Below are positions 14,250 through 16,256 of a DNA stretch of 16,256 bases, one piece after another. Position numbers and translations under genes: made by a program. Below the pieces are notes generated by a model. That model worked only from the letters and a program-made list of their open reading frames with translations, was not told the origin of the DNA and made no database searches. Numbering within the stretch: position 1 is the first letter of the stretch; each line of letters opens with the position of its first letter. Source of the DNA: Firmicutes bacterium UBA7523 (lineage in GTDB: Bacteria; Bacillota; Dethiobacteria; Dethiobacterales; Dethiobacteraceae). The DNA lies in the NCBI GenBank assembly GCA_002479415.1, contig DLMZ01000008.1, forward strand, positions 1-16,256, written 5' to 3'.

Positions 14250-14318
14250 CTTATCGATATTGAAGTATTACATTAATTGACGCTATGCCTGATTATATAG
14301 ACACAGGATATTTAAGTA

Positions 14319-14332
14319 TTCAATATATTGAA
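14319..14332. promoter_or_regulatory. perfect 14-base palindrome upstream of promoter
   Basis: TTCAATATATTGAA is a perfect palindrome ending 20 bases before the -35 element of the membrane-protein promoter. Position and symmetry suit a regulator or activator site. It is AT-rich, so chance is possible. Confidence 0.3.
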
Positions 14333-14352
14333 CAATAATTTTTGAGGTACTA

Positions 14353-14382
14353 TTGACAAAAACAACAGCTGCGGAATATAAT
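14353..14382 (+). promoter_or_regulatory. sigma-A-type promoter
   Basis: The -35 TTGACA (14353-14358) and the -10 TATAAT (14377-14382) are both perfect consensus, with an 18-base spacer. It drives the membrane protein gene at 14446 and presumably the downstream small membrane ORF and TetR gene. The expected start point, about 14389, falls inside the first operator-like palindrome. Confidence 0.85.
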
Positions 14383-14383
14383 A

Positions 14384-14413
14384 TGACCATACCGTCACAT
14401 GACTATGCCGTCA
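14384..14413 (+). promoter_or_regulatory. two tandem TGAC-N6-GTCA palindromes, candidate TetR operator
   Basis: TGACCATACCGTCA (14384-14397) and TGACTATGCCGTCA (14400-14413) are direct repeats of one 14-base unit at a 16-base period, and each has palindromic TGAC/GTCA ends. They start one base after the -10 and cover the transcription start and early leader, the usual place of a repressor site. The TetR-family gene at 15067, in the same probable operon, is the natural candidate to bind them. Confidence 0.72.
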
Positions 14414-14445
14414 CGTAACATTAATTTTGAAAGGGGTTTACTGTA

Positions 14446-14853
14446 ATGGAATGGAGTTTATTCAAGGTATTTAGTATAGTTTTAGCTTTTTCTGCCTTTA
14501 TCAAAGTATTTATCGGGGTATTGTTTCACGACCAGTTGTACACATGGGCAAGAAGGCAGTATGCACAGAAAAAACGTACGGCATCGGTTAATGCTTTATT
14601 AATTTATGCTATGGCGCTTTTAATTCTTGTATGGATAGAAACACTAACAAGCTATATAGCAAACGGATGGATACTTACTGCGTTTATAACTATTGCTTCA
14701 TTAAAATCCTTAAACTTGCTCTTTAGTTGGCAGAAAACTGCTGAAAAATTTGTTTCATTTATTGATAATGCAGGAAAGAAACTGTGGTTTGTTGATCTAG
14801 CAGTTGGAATATTAGGAATACTATTTCTATATTTAGGGCTTTGGATATATTAG
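14446..14853 (+). CDS. four-helix membrane protein, unknown function
   Basis: A 135-residue protein with ATG 14446 after GAAAGGGG. Four hydrophobic helices are seen at about 6-28, 48-66, 72-93 and 113-134, joined by a basic loop (R-R-Q-Y-A-Q-K-K-R) and a Lys-containing segment near 97-112. No family was recognised. It is the first gene after a strong promoter with two repressor-type palindromes and is followed by a TetR regulator, an arrangement common for efflux, membrane-stress or drug-response cassettes. It has no SMR-type signature that I can see, so a transport role is only a guess. Confidence 0.75.
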   Translation: MEWSLFKVFSIVLAFSAFIKVFIGVLFHDQLYTWARRQYAQKKRTASVNALLIYAMALLILVWIETLTSYIANGWILTAFITIASLKSLNLLFSWQKTAEKFVSFIDNAGKKLWFVDLAVGILGILFLYLGLWIY

Positions 14854-14944
14854 TAGAGAGAGCTGGTATCTCTGGTAAGTTGGTAATATATGCCTAGGAT
14901 ACTTAATTATGTTCCAGGATCATTTCTAGGGTTGGGAATAGAGA

Positions 14945-15067
14945 TTGAATAGAAGAAAGTCACAAGCATATGCAACCGTAGCTGTTTTACTGGCTATTAT
15001 GGTAACAGTAATTTGCATTGTATATATTTTTAAAGGCAGGAAATCTAGAAATGGGGTAATAATCTAA
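14945..15067 (+). CDS. 40-residue single-helix membrane protein
   Basis: A TTG at 14945 opens a 40-codon frame ending in a TAA at 15065-15067 that overlaps the ATG of the TetR gene (TAATG). The N-terminus is basic (NRRKSQ), one hydrophobic helix covers about residues 9-29 (Y-A-T-V-A-V-L-L-A-I-M-V-T-V), and the tail is basic again (K-G-R-K-S-R). The ribosome site (GGGAATAGAGA) is weak. The tight overlap with the regulator argues that it is translated. Confidence 0.5.
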   Translation: MNRRKSQAYATVAVLLAIMVTVICIVYIFKGRKSRNGVII

Positions 15068-15723
15068 TGCCAAAAGAAACATTTAATAATTTACCGGAGG
15101 AAAAGAAAAATTTCATTATTCAAATAGCTATTGATGAGTTTTATGAGTATGGCTTTGAAAAATCCAGCATAAGCCGTATTGTTGAGATGTCAGGAATAGC
15201 TAAGGGTAGTTTTTATCAATACTTTGAGGGAAAGGAAGACCTTTTTCGCTTTATCATGACAATGGCAAGTGAAAAGAAGTTGGAATATCTTAGTGATTTA
15301 ATGTCTAATTTGAACAATCTGGATATATTTCGACTACTTAGGGCATTATTTCTGGGCAGTTTAGTCTTTCAAAAGGATAATCCCAAACTGTCAGGATTAA
15401 CAGACGGATTTCTGAAAAATGCAAACTCAAAACTTAAGGAAATAATAATGGGAGACAGCATAAAAAATAGCAATTTGTTTCTTGAAAACCTTTTACTTCA
15501 AGATATAGCTCGTAATGAAATACGATCTGATTTGAATATTTCTTTTACCGCTCATCTGATAACAGGCGTTGCAGTATCTTTGTCGGATTATATGCGAGAC
15601 AGGTTTGATGATATGGAAAAATTAGATGAAAAAATGTATGAAGATTTAGTGGATGAATCTATTAAATTATTAAAAGAAGGAATTGAGCAGAAACCTCAAA
15701 CTTGTAATGGTTGTGCATGTTAA
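15067..15723 (+). CDS. TetR/AcrR-family transcriptional regulator
   Basis: A 218-residue protein. Residues about 10-57 form the TetR helix-turn-helix domain: A-I-D-E-F-Y-E-Y-G-F, S-I-S-R-I-V-E-M-S-G-I-A-K-G-S-F-Y-Q-Y-F, then K-E-D-L-F. The rest is the all-helical ligand and dimer domain. It probably represses the upstream promoter through the tandem palindromes at 14384-14413. The C-terminus ends with a C-x-x-C-x-C cluster (C-N-G-C-A-C), unusual for the family, which could bind metal or respond to thiol stress. The inducer is unknown. The ATG overlaps the stop of the 40-residue ORF. Confidence 0.93.
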   Translation: MPKETFNNLPEEKKNFIIQIAIDEFYEYGFEKSSISRIVEMSGIAKGSFYQYFEGKEDLFRFIMTMASEKKLEYLSDLMSNLNNLDIFRLLRALFLGSLVFQKDNPKLSGLTDGFLKNANSKLKEIIMGDSIKNSNLFLENLLLQDIARNEIRSDLNISFTAHLITGVAVSLSDYMRDRFDDMEKLDEKMYEDLVDESIKLLKEGIEQKPQTCNGCAC

Positions 15724-15859
15724 TGTTAGCCTATTTGTTTCCGATCAAGCTTGGTAGAATGATGAGTATAATGCCATGTAATCATATGAAAAGACTATAA
15801 ATTAGATTCCTATGTTTGATTATAGATAAATACAATTTAAAAGAAAAGAGGTGACAAAA

Positions 15860-16057
15860 ATGGCAAAGAAGAATGCAAAGACTCCATATGCGGGGATAGG
15901 ATTAGTTTTTGGTACGGCAATAGGTGCAGGGCTAAGTATTATTATAACTGGTACTGTCATTTGGGCGGGAATAGGAACAGGCGTAGGACTTGTTTTAGGA
16001 GCGATTATAGGGAGTTATGAAACAAACAAGAAAAACGAAAGTAATGAAGAATTATGA
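15860..16057 (+). CDS. glycine-zipper small membrane protein
   Basis: ATG 15860 follows AGAGGTGA and gives 65 residues. Two hydrophobic stretches with G-x-x-x-G spacing (A-G-I-G-L-V-F-G-T-A-I-G-A-G and A-G-I-G-T-G-V-G-L-V-L-G-A-I-I-G) form a helical hairpin, flanked by basic N-terminal and charged C-terminal ends. Glycine-zipper proteins of this kind oligomerise in membranes; some are bacteriocin-like or stress proteins, but nothing here decides between them. The gene lies 136 bases after the TetR gene and overlaps the truncated hydrolase frame by 14 bases. Confidence 0.65.
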   Translation: MAKKNAKTPYAGIGLVFGTAIGAGLSIIITGTVIWAGIGTGVGLVLGAIIGSYETNKKNESNEEL

Positions 16058-16184
16058 CATACCAGGAGTTAGTATTGCTCTTATTCATGAGGGGAAAATG
16101 GTTTGGTCTAATACTTATGGTTATGCTGACATTCAAAATGATCGGGAAATGACTGTGATGCAATGGAGTGGCTGGACAGACTAA
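16044..16184 (+). pseudogene. N-terminal fragment of a beta-lactamase-fold serine hydrolase
   Basis: A 46-codon frame from ATG 16044 reads I-P-G-V-S-I-A-L-I-H-E-G-K, then W-S-N-T-Y-G-Y-A-D, the classical first strands of class C beta-lactamase-related esterases and peptidases. After about residue 38 it turns into an unrelated W-S-G-W-T-D tail and stops at 16182-16184. The S-x-x-K active site and everything after it are missing, so it cannot be functional. It is a relic of a gene that probably followed the glycine-zipper gene, cut by a deletion or insertion near 16157. Confidence 0.7.
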
Positions 16185-16250
16185 CCAAGCTTAGATTAAA
16201 TACTAAAAAATGCAGTTAAAATACTTTAAAATTGGGGGATAAGCAATAAT

Positions 16251-16256
16251 ATGAAC
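16251..16256 (+). CDS. possible start of next gene at window edge
   Basis: ATGAAC at the very end follows GGGGGAT (16234-16240) by 10 bases, the form of a ribosome site and start codon. Only two codons are visible, so nothing about the product can be said. Confidence 0.3.

Noticed and set aside
14272..14300. TTGACG-TATAGA as an extra promoter
   Set aside because: The spacer is only about 13 bases, too short for a sigma-A promoter.
14384..14413. The two TGAC repeats as a CRISPR-like or iteron array
   Set aside because: Only two units, each a palindrome, placed exactly at a promoter; a regulator operator explains them better.
14855..14880. AGAGA/TCTCT hairpin after the four-helix membrane protein gene as a terminator
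   Set aside because: Only five pairs and no T-run; the TetR gene probably shares the transcript.

Overview
The window looks like DNA of a low-GC, spore-former-type Firmicute, most likely a clostridium. The evidence is strong AGGAGG-type ribosome sites, frequent TTG and GTG starts, and SpoVG, YodL-domain, AbrB-type and Tad-like proteins of the kinds found on Firmicute accessory elements. Every convincing gene is on the + strand. No tRNA, rRNA, CRISPR array, integrase, transposase, relaxase or coupling protein was recognised.

Three blocks can be seen. (1) Positions 1-about 1030 are AT-rich. They hold the tail of an unrecognised gene, a GNAT acetyltransferase, a doubtful minus-strand remnant and a terminator. 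(2) Positions about 1050-14150 are visibly richer in GC and tightly packed. The first part is an accessory module: a Cys-rich small protein, a Dam-like adenine methylase, two AbrB-like proteins, two YodL/ICE-type proteins, a SpoVG homologue and two small unknown proteins. The second part is a Tad-like pilus/secretion locus: Flp-like pilin, A24 prepilin peptidase, SAF/CpaB protein, CpaE/TadZ-like NTPase, TadA/CpaF ATPase, TadB and TadC membrane proteins, and two TadE-like pseudopilins. A membrane-anchored acidic Pro-rich protein, a large secreted Trp-rich protein and the start of a DUF3852-like membrane protein follow. (3) From about 14150 the DNA is AT-rich again. It holds a TetR-controlled membrane-protein cassette, a glycine-zipper protein and a truncated beta-lactamase-fold gene.

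The pilus genes are coupled by overlaps of 4-13 bases from the pilin through TadB, and probably form one transcript. Terminator-like hairpins at 4697, 12007 and 13791 divide the block and may set different expression levels for the accessory genes, the machinery, the secreted protein and the DUF3852 gene. The likely working model is as follows. The peptidase processes pilins carrying a G|E-x-aromatic-x-D cleavage site. TadA, TadB and TadC assemble them, CpaB and TadZ organise the site, and the Trp-rich protein acts outside the cell.

The block ends abruptly: the DUF3852-like gene loses its C-terminal half at about 14135, and no type IV secretion ATPase or conjugation gene follows. It therefore looks like a left-hand fragment of a larger conjugative or plasmid-like element that was cut by a deletion or recombination. 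The adjoining TetR cassette has a clear promoter overlapped by two tandem TGAC-N6-GTCA palindromes, a candidate autoregulatory operator.
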